Origin: Microbacterium hominis
GTDB lineage: Bacteria > Actinomycetota > Actinomycetes > Actinomycetales > Microbacteriaceae
DNA: 64,000 nt
Reading direction: 5' to 3'
Assembly (NCBI RefSeq): GCF_013282805.1
Contig: NZ_CP054038.1
Location: forward strand, 3,472,001 to 3,536,000
Shown: in pieces, positions 52,836 to 61,813 of the stretch
Numbering within the stretch: the stretch's first letter is position 1
Layout: the number at the start of each line of letters is the position of its first letter
Notes under the pieces: model-generated
What the model saw: only the letters and a program-made list of their open reading frames with translations
Database searches by the model: none
Told to the model about the DNA's origin: nothing
Program-made: the position numbers and the translations under genes

Positions 52836-53869
52836 CGGCCTTCCTCCCTCTGTGCGATGAGTCGTCGATGCTGTCTGACGGCGAGCACCCGGTCGAGCAC
52901 GATGGCGCCGATGATCAGCACGCCCACGACGGCGCGCTGCCAGAAGTCGTCGATGCCCAGGATGGGCAGCGCCCGGTTGATCGTGAGGAGCAGGAACGCG
53001 CCGATCGCCGCGCCCCACACCGTGCCGACGCCGCCGGAGATGGCGACGCCGCCGATGACGGCCGCGCCGATGGCCTGCAGCTCCCAGCCGAATCCGGCAG
53101 CAGAGCTCACCGTGCCGTAGCGCGCCGCGTAGAGCACGCCCGCCAGGCCCGACAGGGCCCCCGACACGACGAACGCGGTGATCACGCGGCGCGTGACCCG
53201 CAGCCCGTACAGGTGCGCCGCGGCGGGATCGGAGCCGATCGCGTAGAACTCGCGCCCGCCCCGCAGGTTGCGCAGGTACCACGCGGCGGCGACCAGCACG
53301 ACGACCGCGATGATGGTGAGGTACGGGATGCCGAGCAGCTGATCGGTGCCGAGACCGCGGAACTCGCGCGGCAGGTCGGACGCGTTGATGCGATCGGATC
53401 CCGTCCACGCCACGTTGAGGCCGCGGTAGATGTACATCGTGCCGAGGGTGATCACCAGCGCCGGCACCCGCGCGAACGCGACGAGTGCGCCGTTGATCGC
53501 GCCGAGCAGTCCGCCCAGCAGCACTCCCCCGACGAAGACGCCGATGATCGGGATGCCGGGCACGTCGATGAACAGGCGGCCGGTGAGGTACGCGGTGAGC
53601 CCCACGATCGAGCCGACCGACAGGTCGACGTTGCGCGTGATGATCACGACCGCCTGGCCGACGGCGACCAGCAGCAGCAGCGAGGGCGTCAGCAGCAGAT
53701 CGCGGAAGCCGTCGTTGGAGAACAGGAAGTTCGGGTTGGCGAGGGTCGCCGCGAGGATCACCAGGAGCAGCGCGAGGAGGATGCCCGTCTCACGCGCCGT
53801 CGCGATGGAGCGCACGAGGCGGGATGCCGCGCTGGTGCCCGGCTGTACGGGTGCGGTGGTCGTGCTCAT
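52832..53869 (-). CDS. rhaP: Rhamnose ABC transporter permease (RhaP)
   Basis: A 345-residue CUT2 permease with ITRNVDLSVGSIVGLTAYL, GTMYIYRGLNVAW and GGVAISGGVGTVWG. It pairs with RhaQ. Both its ends overlap neighbouring genes by four bases, so the operon is tightly coupled. Confidence 0.88.
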   Translation of the reverse strand: MSTTTAPVQPGTSAASRLVRSIATARETGILLALLLVILAATLANPNFLFSNDGFRDLLLTPSLLLLVAVGQAVVIITRNVDLSVGSIVGLTAYLTGRLFIDVPGIPIIGVFVGGVLLGGLLGAINGALVAFARVPALVITLGTMYIYRGLNVAWTGSDRINASDLPREFRGLGTDQLLGIPYLTIIAVVVLVAAAWYLRNLRGGREFYAIGSDPAAAHLYGLRVTRRVITAFVVSGALSGLAGVLYAARYGTVSSAAGFGWELQAIGAAVIGGVAISGGVGTVWGAAIGAFLLLTINRALPILGIDDFWQRAVVGVLIIGAIVLDRVLAVRQHRRLIAQREEGR

Positions 53870-55389
53870 CGCGCCACCTCCGCGTCTGCCGTGGCGGCGT
53901 ACATGATCGCCTCGGGCGTCGCCTGCGCGCGGGTGAACTCACCCGTGAGGCGCCCTTCGCGCATGACCAGGACTCGATCGGCCATGCCGAGCACCTCCGG
54001 GAGTTCGGACGAGATCATGAGGATCGCCATCCCCTGCTGAGCCAGTTCGCTGAGGAGGCGATGGACCTCCGCCTTGGTGCCCACGTCGATGCCGCGTGTC
54101 GGCTCGTCGACGATGAGCACGGCCGGCTCGGTGGCCAGCCACTTGCTGAGGACGACCTTCTGCTGGTTGCCGCCCGAGAGCGTGCCGGTCTCGGCGTCGA
54201 GGGCGGCGGTCTTCACTTCGAGCCTGCTGGCCCACACCTTCGCGGCCTCGTTCTCGAGGCCGGTCCACAGCAGGCCCCACTTGGCGAGCTTGGCTCGGAT
54301 GGCGAGGGTCACGTTGCGAGCGACGCCGTCGTCGAGCACGAGTCCCTGCTTGCGACGGTCCTCGGGGACGAGCGCGATGCCGCGCGTGGTCGCCAGCCGC
54401 GGGTTGCCCTTGGGCAGGACCGTGCCCCGCAGCGTGACCGTGCCCGACTGGTACGCGTCGACGCCGAACACCGCGCGTGCGACCTCGGAGCGGCCTGCGC
54501 CCACCAGGCCCGCGAGGCCGAGGATCTCCCCCGCACGCAGCTGGAAGGAGATGTCGCGGAACACGCCGCGCCGGGTGAGTCCCTCGACCTCGAGCACGAC
54601 GTCGCCGATCTCCGCCGGCAGCTTCGGGAACAGCTCGGTCACGTCGCGCCCGACCATCTGACGCACGAGGTCGTCGACGGTCGTGTCCGCGATCGGGGTG
54701 GTGTCGATGTACGAGCCGTCGCGCATGACGGTGACGGTGTCGCACAGGTCGAACACCTCGTCGAAGCGGTGCGATATGAAAAGGAGCGCTCGGCCCTCGT
54801 CGCGCAGGCTCCGCGCGACGGCGAAGAGGCGCTCCACCTCGACGCCCGAGAGCGCGGCGGTCGGCTCGTCCATGATCAGCACGCGCGCGTCGAGGGAGAT
54901 CGCCTTCGCGATCTCGATGATCTGCTGGTCCGCGATCGACAGGCCGTCGGTGACGCGGTCGGGGTCGAGGTGTACGCCCAGGCGCTGGAAGATCTCGACG
55001 GCCTCTGCCCGCATCGCCTTCCGGTCGATGCGGCCGAAGCGGTTGGTGGGCTGGCGGCCCATGAAGATGTTCTCGGTCACCGAAAGGTCGGGGAAGAGCG
55101 TCGGCTCCTGATAGATCACGGCGACACCGGCGGCCTTCGATTGGGCGGTGCTGGTGAAGTCCACCGATTCGCCGCCGAGCAGGAAGTCTCCCGCGTCGCG
55201 GCGGTACAGCCCGGCGATGATCTTCACGAGCGTCGACTTGCCCGCGCCGTTCTCGCCGATCAGTGCGTGGATCGAGCCCGGGTGCAGGGTGAGGCTCCCC
55301 GAGCGCAGTGCGACCACCGCGCCGAACGACTTGACCACTCGTCGCAGTTCGAGCGCGGGTGCGGCGTCTGAGAGTGCGTCCGCTGTCAC
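53866..55389 (-). CDS. rhaT: Rhamnose ABC transporter ATP-binding protein (RhaT)
   Basis: A 507-residue double ATPase. The first half has Walker A GENGAGKST and Walker B LIMDEPTAAL; the second has a degenerate loop GLVGAGRSE, signature LSGGNQQKV and Walker B LIVDEPTRGID. This is the fused layout of CUT2 sugar importers. The GTG start at 55389 is fixed by GAGGAGGAC just upstream. It begins the import operon, divergent from the third LacI regulator across a perfect palindrome. Confidence 0.9.
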   Translation of the reverse strand: MTADALSDAAPALELRRVVKSFGAVVALRSGSLTLHPGSIHALIGENGAGKSTLVKIIAGLYRRDAGDFLLGGESVDFTSTAQSKAAGVAVIYQEPTLFPDLSVTENIFMGRQPTNRFGRIDRKAMRAEAVEIFQRLGVHLDPDRVTDGLSIADQQIIEIAKAISLDARVLIMDEPTAALSGVEVERLFAVARSLRDEGRALLFISHRFDEVFDLCDTVTVMRDGSYIDTTPIADTTVDDLVRQMVGRDVTELFPKLPAEIGDVVLEVEGLTRRGVFRDISFQLRAGEILGLAGLVGAGRSEVARAVFGVDAYQSGTVTLRGTVLPKGNPRLATTRGIALVPEDRRKQGLVLDDGVARNVTLAIRAKLAKWGLLWTGLENEAAKVWASRLEVKTAALDAETGTLSGGNQQKVVLSKWLATEPAVLIVDEPTRGIDVGTKAEVHRLLSELAQQGMAILMISSELPEVLGMADRVLVMREGRLTGEFTRAQATPEAIMYAATADAEVAR

Positions 55390-55454
55390 GGTGCGTCCTC
55401 CTCGTTGAGGTGAATCAAGGGGTGTGAGTCCGGGAGAGACCCGGTCTGAAATTA

Positions 55455-55470
55455 CCTGAATCGATTCAGG
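55455..55470. promoter_or_regulatory. LacI-type operator between rhaT and lacI3
   Basis: CCTGAATCGATTCAGG is a perfect 16-base palindrome containing TGAATCGATTCA. A partial half-site (TTTCAGG) follows at 55474-55480. Confidence 0.75.
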
Positions 55471-55574
55471 TTGTTTCAGGCTACTCTAAGGAGGACGGTG
55501 CGAGTGGTCAAGCGATCATCCGCCGCGAGACCGGATCGTGATCCGAGACGTCCGACAAGGGAGTGGGTGACGCA

Positions 55575-56585
55575 GTGCCAGCAAGCATTCGCGACGTCGC
55601 GCTGCGCGCGGGCGTCTCGGTGGGCACGGTGTCCAATGTCCTCAACCGCCCCGACGAGGTCTCGGCGGACTCGGTCGACCGGGTCAGCCGCGCGATCGAG
55701 GAGCTCGGGTACGTGCGCAACGACGCCGCTCGCAAGCTCCGCGCGGGGGTCTCCACGACCATCGGCTTCGTGGTGCTCGACGGGCAGAACCCGTTCTACA
55801 CCGACGTCGTGCGCGGCGCGGAAGACGAGGCGACCAAGCACGGCATCGCGATCCTCTACGGAAACACCGACGAGGACCATTCCCGCGAGCGCATGTACAT
55901 CGACCTGTTCGAGGAGCAGCAGGTGCGGGGACTGCTCATCGCCCCGTACGGCGATGTCACCGCACGCCTGCGGCGCCTGCGCCAGCGCGGGATCGCCACC
56001 GTGCTCGTCGACCGGTTCAGCGGCGATGGTGCCTTCTCCTCCGTCTCCGTCGACAACATCATGGGCGGGCGCCTCGCCGTCGAGCACCTCATCGACGGCG
56101 GCCGACGCCGCATCGCGTTCGTCGGCGGTCCGTTCGATCTCCGACAGGTCACCGATCGCCTGGCCGGCGCCCGCGTCGCCGCCGAGAACGCCGGAGCCCC
56201 GGTCGAGGTCGAGGTGGTCGCGACCGAGGCGATGACGGTCGACGAGGGCGTCGCCGCCGGGGCCCGCATCCTCGCCAGGCCACGCCGTGACTGGCCCGAT
56301 GCCCTCTTCGCAGCCAACGACCTCCTGGCCCTCGGCCTCCTGCAGTCGCTCGTCGTCGACGGCCGGATGCTCGCCCCCGACCAGATCGCGGTCATCGGCT
56401 TCGACGACATCCCGTTCGCCGCCGCGGCCGCCGTTCCGCTGTCGTCGATCCGGCAGCCGAGCCGCATGATCGGTCGCACGGCGCTGCGGATCGTGCTCGA
56501 GGAGGCATCCGATCCCGAGAACATCGCGCGCCAGACGGTGTTCCAGCCCGAGCTCGTCGTGCGCGAGTCCACGCGGGCGCGGTAG
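55575..56585 (+). CDS. LacI-family regulator, probable rhamnose repressor
   Basis: A 336-residue LacI/GalR protein. DNA-binding part VRNDAARKLRAG follows the helix segment RDVALRAGVSVGTVSNVL. The effector domain includes IGFVVLDGQNPFYTDVV and ends ELVVRESTRAR. It is close in sequence to the regulator at 33718. GTG 55575 is preferred because homology begins there; an in-frame GTG at 55563 is possible. It is divergent from rhaT, and the palindrome at 55455 is a natural target. The inducer is presumably rhamnose or rhamnulose phosphate. Confidence 0.88.
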   Translation: MPASIRDVALRAGVSVGTVSNVLNRPDEVSADSVDRVSRAIEELGYVRNDAARKLRAGVSTTIGFVVLDGQNPFYTDVVRGAEDEATKHGIAILYGNTDEDHSRERMYIDLFEEQQVRGLLIAPYGDVTARLRRLRQRGIATVLVDRFSGDGAFSSVSVDNIMGGRLAVEHLIDGGRRRIAFVGGPFDLRQVTDRLAGARVAAENAGAPVEVEVVATEAMTVDEGVAAGARILARPRRDWPDALFAANDLLALGLLQSLVVDGRMLAPDQIAVIGFDDIPFAAAAAVPLSSIRQPSRMIGRTALRIVLEEASDPENIARQTVFQPELVVRESTRAR

Positions 56586-56604
56586 CCGCGGGCGACGGAG
56601 ACCG

Positions 56605-56631
56605 GTGGATGCCGCGGCCCGCGGCATCCAC
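56605..56631. terminator. Bidirectional terminator hairpin
   Basis: GTGGATGCCGCGG and its complement are separated by one base between the convergent LacI and transglutaminase genes; with an open loop the stem is about 11 pairs. Confidence 0.75.
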
Positions 56632-56637
56632 GCAGCC

Positions 56638-57483
56638 TCACGCTTCGCGGGTGATCGTCACCTTCACGTGCAGGTGGCTCTTGTGGGGGCCGGCGTACAC
56701 GCCGCGCAGCGGCGGGACGTCGTTGTAGTCGCGTCCGCGCCCGACGAGCACATGGCGGTCGCCGATCTCGAGGTTGTTCGTGGGGTCGAAGCCCTGCCAC
56801 TCCCCGGCGAACCATTCGACCCACGCGTGGGACTCGCCGGTCACGGGCTCCCCCACCTCGGCGTCGGCGCGCGGGTGGAGGTATCCCGACACGTAGCGGG
56901 CGGGGATTCCGACCTCGCGGAGGGCGCCGAGGGTGATGTGCGCGATGTCCTGGCACACGCCCTTGCGGGCTTCCCATGCCTCGGCGGCCGTCGAGTGCAC
57001 GCCCGTGATGCCGTGCATGTACTCGACGGCGTCGCCCACGGCGGCGGCGATCGCGTGCGCGGCGCGACCCGGGTGGTCGTGCTCGGCGACGATGCGGCGG
57101 GCGAGGTCGGCGACATCGGCGTGCGGCAGGGTGCGCTTGGTCTGGCTCAGCTGCTCGACCGTCTCGATGGAGCGGGCGGCGTCGCGCTCGAGGTCGGCCC
57201 AGGTGTACTCGCGGTGCTCGATGGGGCGCGGGCGCACCTCCACGAGCGAGCGCGCCGTGATCATGAGGGCCGGATGGGCTGAGAGCACGTCGAAAGCGGC
57301 GACACGGGTGCCGAAGTAGTCGACGTACTGGTTGACCGAGGTCGACGGCTCGATGTCGAGCGACGAGTTGAGCACGAACTGGCTGTCGGTCGAACCGGGG
57401 AGCATGCGGGCCTCGTTGTACGAGGCCGACACGTCGCCCTGGTAGCTGAAGCCGGTCTGGTGCTCGATGCGCAGACGCTTCAT
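56638..57483 (-). CDS. Transglutaminase-like cysteine protease-fold protein
   Basis: A 281-residue protein with a bacterial transglutaminase N-terminal region (MKRLRIEHQTGFSY) and core domain. The triad is visible: Cys in ARKGVCQDIAH, His in ESHAWVEWF and Asp in GFDPTNN. Cytoplasmic. It overlaps the alpha-E gene by four bases and completes a three-gene operon with the ATP-grasp protein. Such sets are proposed to make and process a peptide or amide product, but no substrate is known. Confidence 0.88.
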   Translation of the reverse strand: MKRLRIEHQTGFSYQGDVSASYNEARMLPGSTDSQFVLNSSLDIEPSTSVNQYVDYFGTRVAAFDVLSAHPALMITARSLVEVRPRPIEHREYTWADLERDAARSIETVEQLSQTKRTLPHADVADLARRIVAEHDHPGRAAHAIAAAVGDAVEYMHGITGVHSTAAEAWEARKGVCQDIAHITLGALREVGIPARYVSGYLHPRADAEVGEPVTGESHAWVEWFAGEWQGFDPTNNLEIGDRHVLVGRGRDYNDVPPLRGVYAGPHKSHLHVKVTITREA

Positions 57484-58412
57484 GAGATCTCTCCGATCCA
57501 GCTGGGTTCGGCCTGTGTCGGGAAGAACCGCTGCCGGATGGCCTCGGATGCCTCGCGGGTGACCGTCTGCACGCGGTGCATGTGCAGCGGCAGTTCGTTC
57601 AGGATCTCGCTGATCGGGCGGTACTCGAGGTCGTTGCGGATCTGCCCGAGCGCCCGCAGCACGGTGTTCGAGTGGCCGACGCGATCGGCGCGCGGGTCGA
57701 TCGCGCTCATGCACTGCTCGGCACCCTGGATCGAGAAGATGATCGACCGCGGGAACAGGCGGTCCAGCAGCAGGAACTCGGCCGCGTTGCGCGCGCTGGG
57801 CATGCCGCGGTAGGTGCGGAGGTACCCCTCGTAGGCGCCGCACGAACGGAGGATCGTCGTCCAGGAGGGACCGGATGCCTCGGTCAGCGACCTCGTGGCG
57901 AGCAGTCGCGCCGTCATGTCCGCCCGTTCGATGCAGCGGCCGAGCGTGAAGAACTGCCAGGCCTCGTCGCGGTTGGTGGACGAGTCCACGACGCCGACCG
58001 ACAGTGCCGCACGCTCGCGCACCCACTGGAAGAACTCGTGCACCTTGTCGGTTTGCAGCCGCCGCGGCATGCGGGCGCTGGTGGTGTTGAGCGTCTCCCA
58101 CAGCTCGGTCGAGACGATCTCCCGGGCGCGGCGCGCGTTCTCCCGCGCGGCGGTGAGCGCGTAGGCGATGCTCGACGGGTTCATGCGGTCGACGGCGAGG
58201 CGCTGCAGCACATCCTCGCGCCGCACGACCTCGAGCCCCTCGGGCGGGAACGACCCCATGACGCTCAGCAGCGACCGGCAGGCGGTGTCCTCATCGATCC
58301 ACGGGTCTTCGAGCAGCAGCTGCAGGTGCACATCGAGGATGCGCGCCGTGCCGTCGCTGCGCTCGACATAGCGCCCGATCCAGAACAGGCTTTCAGCGAT
58401 CCGCGAGAGCAT
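57480..58412 (-). CDS. Alpha-E domain protein (DUF403)
   Basis: A 310-residue all-alpha protein with the family start MLSRIAESLFWIGRYVERSD and later FFTLGRCIERADMTARLL and FLLLDRLFPRSIIFSI. No catalytic residues are known for the family. It overlaps the ATP-grasp gene by 20 bases and the transglutaminase gene by four, so all three are likely translated together. Confidence 0.9.
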   Translation of the reverse strand: MLSRIAESLFWIGRYVERSDGTARILDVHLQLLLEDPWIDEDTACRSLLSVMGSFPPEGLEVVRREDVLQRLAVDRMNPSSIAYALTAARENARRAREIVSTELWETLNTTSARMPRRLQTDKVHEFFQWVRERAALSVGVVDSSTNRDEAWQFFTLGRCIERADMTARLLATRSLTEASGPSWTTILRSCGAYEGYLRTYRGMPSARNAAEFLLLDRLFPRSIIFSIQGAEQCMSAIDPRADRVGHSNTVLRALGQIRNDLEYRPISEILNELPLHMHRVQTVTREASEAIRQRFFPTQAEPSWIGEIS

Positions 58413-60102
58413 CCGACACCTCCTCGGCCGACGGCGTGGCGTCCCGGCCCTGCTGCTGCTGCTCCTGCTGCTCGACGCGCGAACGCGGGCGATCGTGCGG
58501 GGAGTGGGGCGGTTCGTCCGCGACCTCGTCGTAGATGATCGGGATCGCCGCGGTGATGGCCGCCTGATCGGCGACGAGGCCGGCCATCCCCTGACCCTGG
58601 CCGTACTCGACATGGCCGGGGGCGGAGCCGCCGACGATCCAGGTGTCCTTCGATCCGCCGCCCTGCGACGAGTTCACCACCAGCTGCCCCTCCGGCAGCG
58701 CCACACGGGTGAGGCCGCCCGGCAGCACCCAGACGTCTTCGCCGTCGTTGACCGCGAACGGCCGGAGGTCGGCGTGACGCGGGCGCATGCCGTCTTCGAC
58801 AAGGGTGGGGATGGTCGAGAGCATCACGACCGGCTGGGCGATCCAGCCGCGCGGATCGGCCAGGAGTCGCTTGCGCAGCGCGTCGAGTTCGGCGGGCGAG
58901 GCATCCGGTCCCACGACCAGCCCCTTGCCGCCGGAGCCGTCGACCGGCTTGACCACGAGCTCGTCGAGCCGGTCGAGCACCTCCTCGAGGGCGTTCGGGT
59001 CTTCGAGGCGCCACGTGTCGACGTTCTTGAGGATGGGCTCCTCCGCCAGGTAGTACCGAATGAGGTCCGGAACATAGGTGTACAGCAGCTTGTCGTCGGC
59101 GACGCCGTTGCCCACCGCGTTCGCGATGGTCACGTTGCCCAGGCGCGCGGCGAGCATGAGCCCCGGCGCCCCGAGCATCGAGTCGGCGCGGAACTGCAGC
59201 GGGTCGAGGAAGTCGTCGTCGACGCGGCGGTAGATGACGTCGACGCGCTTGGGGCCGCGGGTGGTGCGCATGAACACCTTGCCGCCGATGCACAGCAGGT
59301 CGCGGCCCTCGACGAGCTCGACGCCCATCAGGCGCGCGAGCAGCGTGTGCTCGAAGTAGGCGGAGTTGTACACGCCCGGCGTCAGCACGACGACGTTCGG
59401 CTCCTCCACCCCGGGCGGCGCCGAGGCGCGCAGCGCCGCGAGCAGCTTGTTCGGATAGTCGCCGACGGGCCGCACGCGCATCGACACGAACAGCTCGGGC
59501 AGGGTCTGGGCCATGACGCGGCGGTTCGAGATGACGTACGACACGCCCGAGGGCACGCGCACGTTGTCTTCGAGCACCCGCATCTCGCCGTGCTCGTCGC
59601 GGATGAGGTCGATCCCGGCGACCTGGATGCGCACGCCGTTGGCGGAGTGGATGCCGGCGGCCTGCCGGTAGAAGTACTGTGAGCTGGCGATGAGACGGGC
59701 CGGCAGCACGTCGTCGCGCACGCAGTGCTGGTGACCGTAGGCGTCGTCGAGGAACGCCTCCAGCGCCTGGACGCGCTGCTTCACACCGGCCTCGACGCGC
59801 GACCACTCGTCGTAGGTGATCACGCGGGGCACGGCATCCAGGGGGAAGGGTCGCTCCTCGCCCGCGAAATCGAACGTCACGCCCTGCGCGAGATACGAGC
59901 TCGCCAGGGAGTCGGTGCGTCCGCGCAGCTCCTCCTGCGTCATCTGCGCGAGAGCCTGATAGAGCTCGCGGTACGCCTCGCGCGAGGTGCCCGGCGACCC
60001 GGGCACTTGGGCGGCCGAGAACATCTCGTCGAACGCCGGCACCCCTGACACGGTCTTCCGCGGGGACCGGGTGTTGCCGTAGCCGTCGAAGAGATCACCC
60101 AT
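58393..60102 (-). CDS. Circularly permuted ATP-grasp protein (DUF404/DUF407)
   Basis: A 569-residue ATP-grasp protein of the circularly permuted type. Landmarks are SSQYFYRQAAGIHS, RVLEDNVRVPSGVSYV, ANAVGNGVADDKLLY, VVKPVDGSGGKGLVVG and the late SSQGGGSKDTWI. The family is expected to form an amide or peptide-like bond with ATP. A Gln-rich C-terminal tail is species-specific. It starts from a leaderless-type promoter and heads the three-gene operon. Confidence 0.9.
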   Translation of the reverse strand: MGDLFDGYGNTRSPRKTVSGVPAFDEMFSAAQVPGSPGTSREAYRELYQALAQMTQEELRGRTDSLASSYLAQGVTFDFAGEERPFPLDAVPRVITYDEWSRVEAGVKQRVQALEAFLDDAYGHQHCVRDDVLPARLIASSQYFYRQAAGIHSANGVRIQVAGIDLIRDEHGEMRVLEDNVRVPSGVSYVISNRRVMAQTLPELFVSMRVRPVGDYPNKLLAALRASAPPGVEEPNVVVLTPGVYNSAYFEHTLLARLMGVELVEGRDLLCIGGKVFMRTTRGPKRVDVIYRRVDDDFLDPLQFRADSMLGAPGLMLAARLGNVTIANAVGNGVADDKLLYTYVPDLIRYYLAEEPILKNVDTWRLEDPNALEEVLDRLDELVVKPVDGSGGKGLVVGPDASPAELDALRKRLLADPRGWIAQPVVMLSTIPTLVEDGMRPRHADLRPFAVNDGEDVWVLPGGLTRVALPEGQLVVNSSQGGGSKDTWIVGGSAPGHVEYGQGQGMAGLVADQAAITAAIPIIYDEVADEPPHSPHDRPRSRVEQQEQQQQGRDATPSAEEVSDALADR

Positions 60103-60108
60103 GGCAAG

Positions 60109-60114
60109 AGCCTA
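60109..60114 (-). promoter_or_regulatory. Leaderless promoter -10 of the ATP-grasp operon
   Basis: TAGGCT on the minus strand ends six bases before ATG 60102. Confidence 0.5.
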
Positions 60115-60185
60115 GCCCGGGGCGTGTTGCGCAGATGTTTCCACTCCGTCATACCTTGGGCAGGTCCCGGCGCCACGCCGCGACG

Positions 60186-60191
60186 TAGGCT
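60186..60191 (+). promoter_or_regulatory. Leaderless promoter -10 of the molybdopterin oxidoreductase
   Basis: TAGGCT ends six bases before GTG 60198, mirroring the divergent gene. Confidence 0.5.
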
Positions 60192-60197
60192 CGGAAC

Positions 60198-61765
60198 GTG
60201 GCCACGCCGCGCACCCGCCAGAACCTCGCCGCCGCCGGCGCCGGAGTGGCTTCCGCCCTGCTCGGAGCGGGCGTCGGCGAGCTCGTCGCGGCGCTGGTGG
60301 CCCCGGCATCCAGCCCGTTCGCCGTCTTCGGCGGCGGCCTCATCGACATCGCACCCCCGTGGGCGAAGGATCTCGCGATCGCCCTGTTCGGCCTCGCCGA
60401 CAAGGTCGCGCTGCTGACCGGGATCGCGATCGTGCTCGCGGCGGTGTCGGCGTTCGCCGGCGTGCTGGAGCTGCGCCGCCCGCCGTGGGGCTCGCTCGTG
60501 ACCTTCGGTCTCGGGGTGGTGGGCGCCATCATCGCGGTGACCCGCGCCGACGCCGGCGGGCTGGCGTGGGTGCCGGCGATCGTCGCGGGCGGAACTGCCG
60601 CGCTCGCGATGCGGCTGCTCGTGCGGCTGCTGCGGCCCGCGGCGCCCGCCGACCCCCGCCCGGCTCGGACGAACGGGATGCCGCGGCCGACGACCTGCCC
60701 GACCGCCGACGCTTCCTCGCCTGGACCGGCACGGCCACCGCCGTCGGCGTCGTCGCGCTGATCGGCTCGTCGCTGGCCCGCGCGGGCACGCGTGCGGTGA
60801 CGACCGTGCGCGAGGTGCTGCGGCTGCCCGCGCCCGCGGTCGCGGCGGCGCCGGTTCCCGCGTCGGCCGAGCTCGGCATCCCGGACCTTGCCCCGGTCGT
60901 GACCTCGAACGGCACCTTCTACCGGATCGACACCGCGCTGGTGGTGCCGCAGATCGACCCCGCCGAGTGGTCGCTGCGCGTGCACGGCATGGTCGAGCAG
61001 GAGGTCGTGCTCACCTGGGACGAGCTGCTGGCCCTCCCGCTCGAGGAGAGCGACACCACCCTCGCGTGCGTGTCGAACACGGTGGGCGGCCTGCTGATCG
61101 GCAATGCGCGGTGGCTGGGCTACCCGATCCGCGAGGTGCTCGCCCGCGCGAACCCGTCGGCCGACGCCGATATGGTGCTCTCGCGCTCGATCGACGGGTT
61201 CACGGCATCCACTCCCCTCGACGTGCTCACCGACGACCGCAATGCGATCTTCGCGGTCGGCATGAACGGGGAGCCGCTGCCGCTGGAGCACGGGTTCCCG
61301 GTGCGGATGGTCGTGCCGGGCCTGTACGGCTACGTGTCGGCGACCAAGTGGGTGGTCGAGCTCGAAGTCACCCGGTTCGACCGTGCGACGGCGTACTGGA
61401 CCACCCGCGGGTGGGCCGACCGCGCCCCCATCAAGCTCCAGTCCCGCATCGACGTGCCACGGCGCGGGCGTCGCCTCTCGACCGGGGAGAACGTCATCGC
61501 CGGCGTCGCGTGGCACCAGCACGTGGGCGTCGCGGGCGTGGAGGTGCGCATCGACGACGGCGACTGGATGCCGGCGGAGCTGGCGACCGCGATCTCCGAC
61601 GACACCTGGGTGCAGTGGAGCGTGCCGTGGGACGCGACGGCGGGGACGCACGAGATCCGCTGCCGCGCGATCAGCAAGGACGGCGAGGTGCAGACCTCGG
61701 ATCCGGCGCCCCCGGCACCGGACGGGGCGCAGGGGCACCACCGGATCCAGGTGATCGTGGAGTAG
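60198..61765 (+). pseudogene. Membrane-anchored molybdopterin-dependent oxidoreductase with -1 frameshift
   Basis: The first part (60198 to about 60655) encodes four hydrophobic helices. The second part, one base out of frame, begins DERDAAADDLPDRRRFLAWTG, has another helix, then a sulfite-oxidase-type molybdopterin domain with the ligand Cys in LACVSNTVGGLLIGNARWLG. A C-terminal Ig-like dimer domain follows (WHQHVGVAGVEVRIDDGDW). Joined, it would be about 522 residues, a known actinobacterial layout. One missing base in the five-C run at 60653-60657 explains the split. RRRFL resembles a Tat motif. Substrate unknown. Confidence 0.85.
60653..60657 (+). other. Apparent single-base deletion in a C run (molybdopterin gene)
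   Basis: Six C instead of five after GA would read Asp-Pro-Pro-Pro-Gly-Ser-Asp and join the two frames. Confidence 0.8.
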
Positions 61766-61813
61766 GCCCGGCGTCGCGGGGCGGGCGCCCGGGGCGGGCC
61801 GCCCGGCGGGGGC

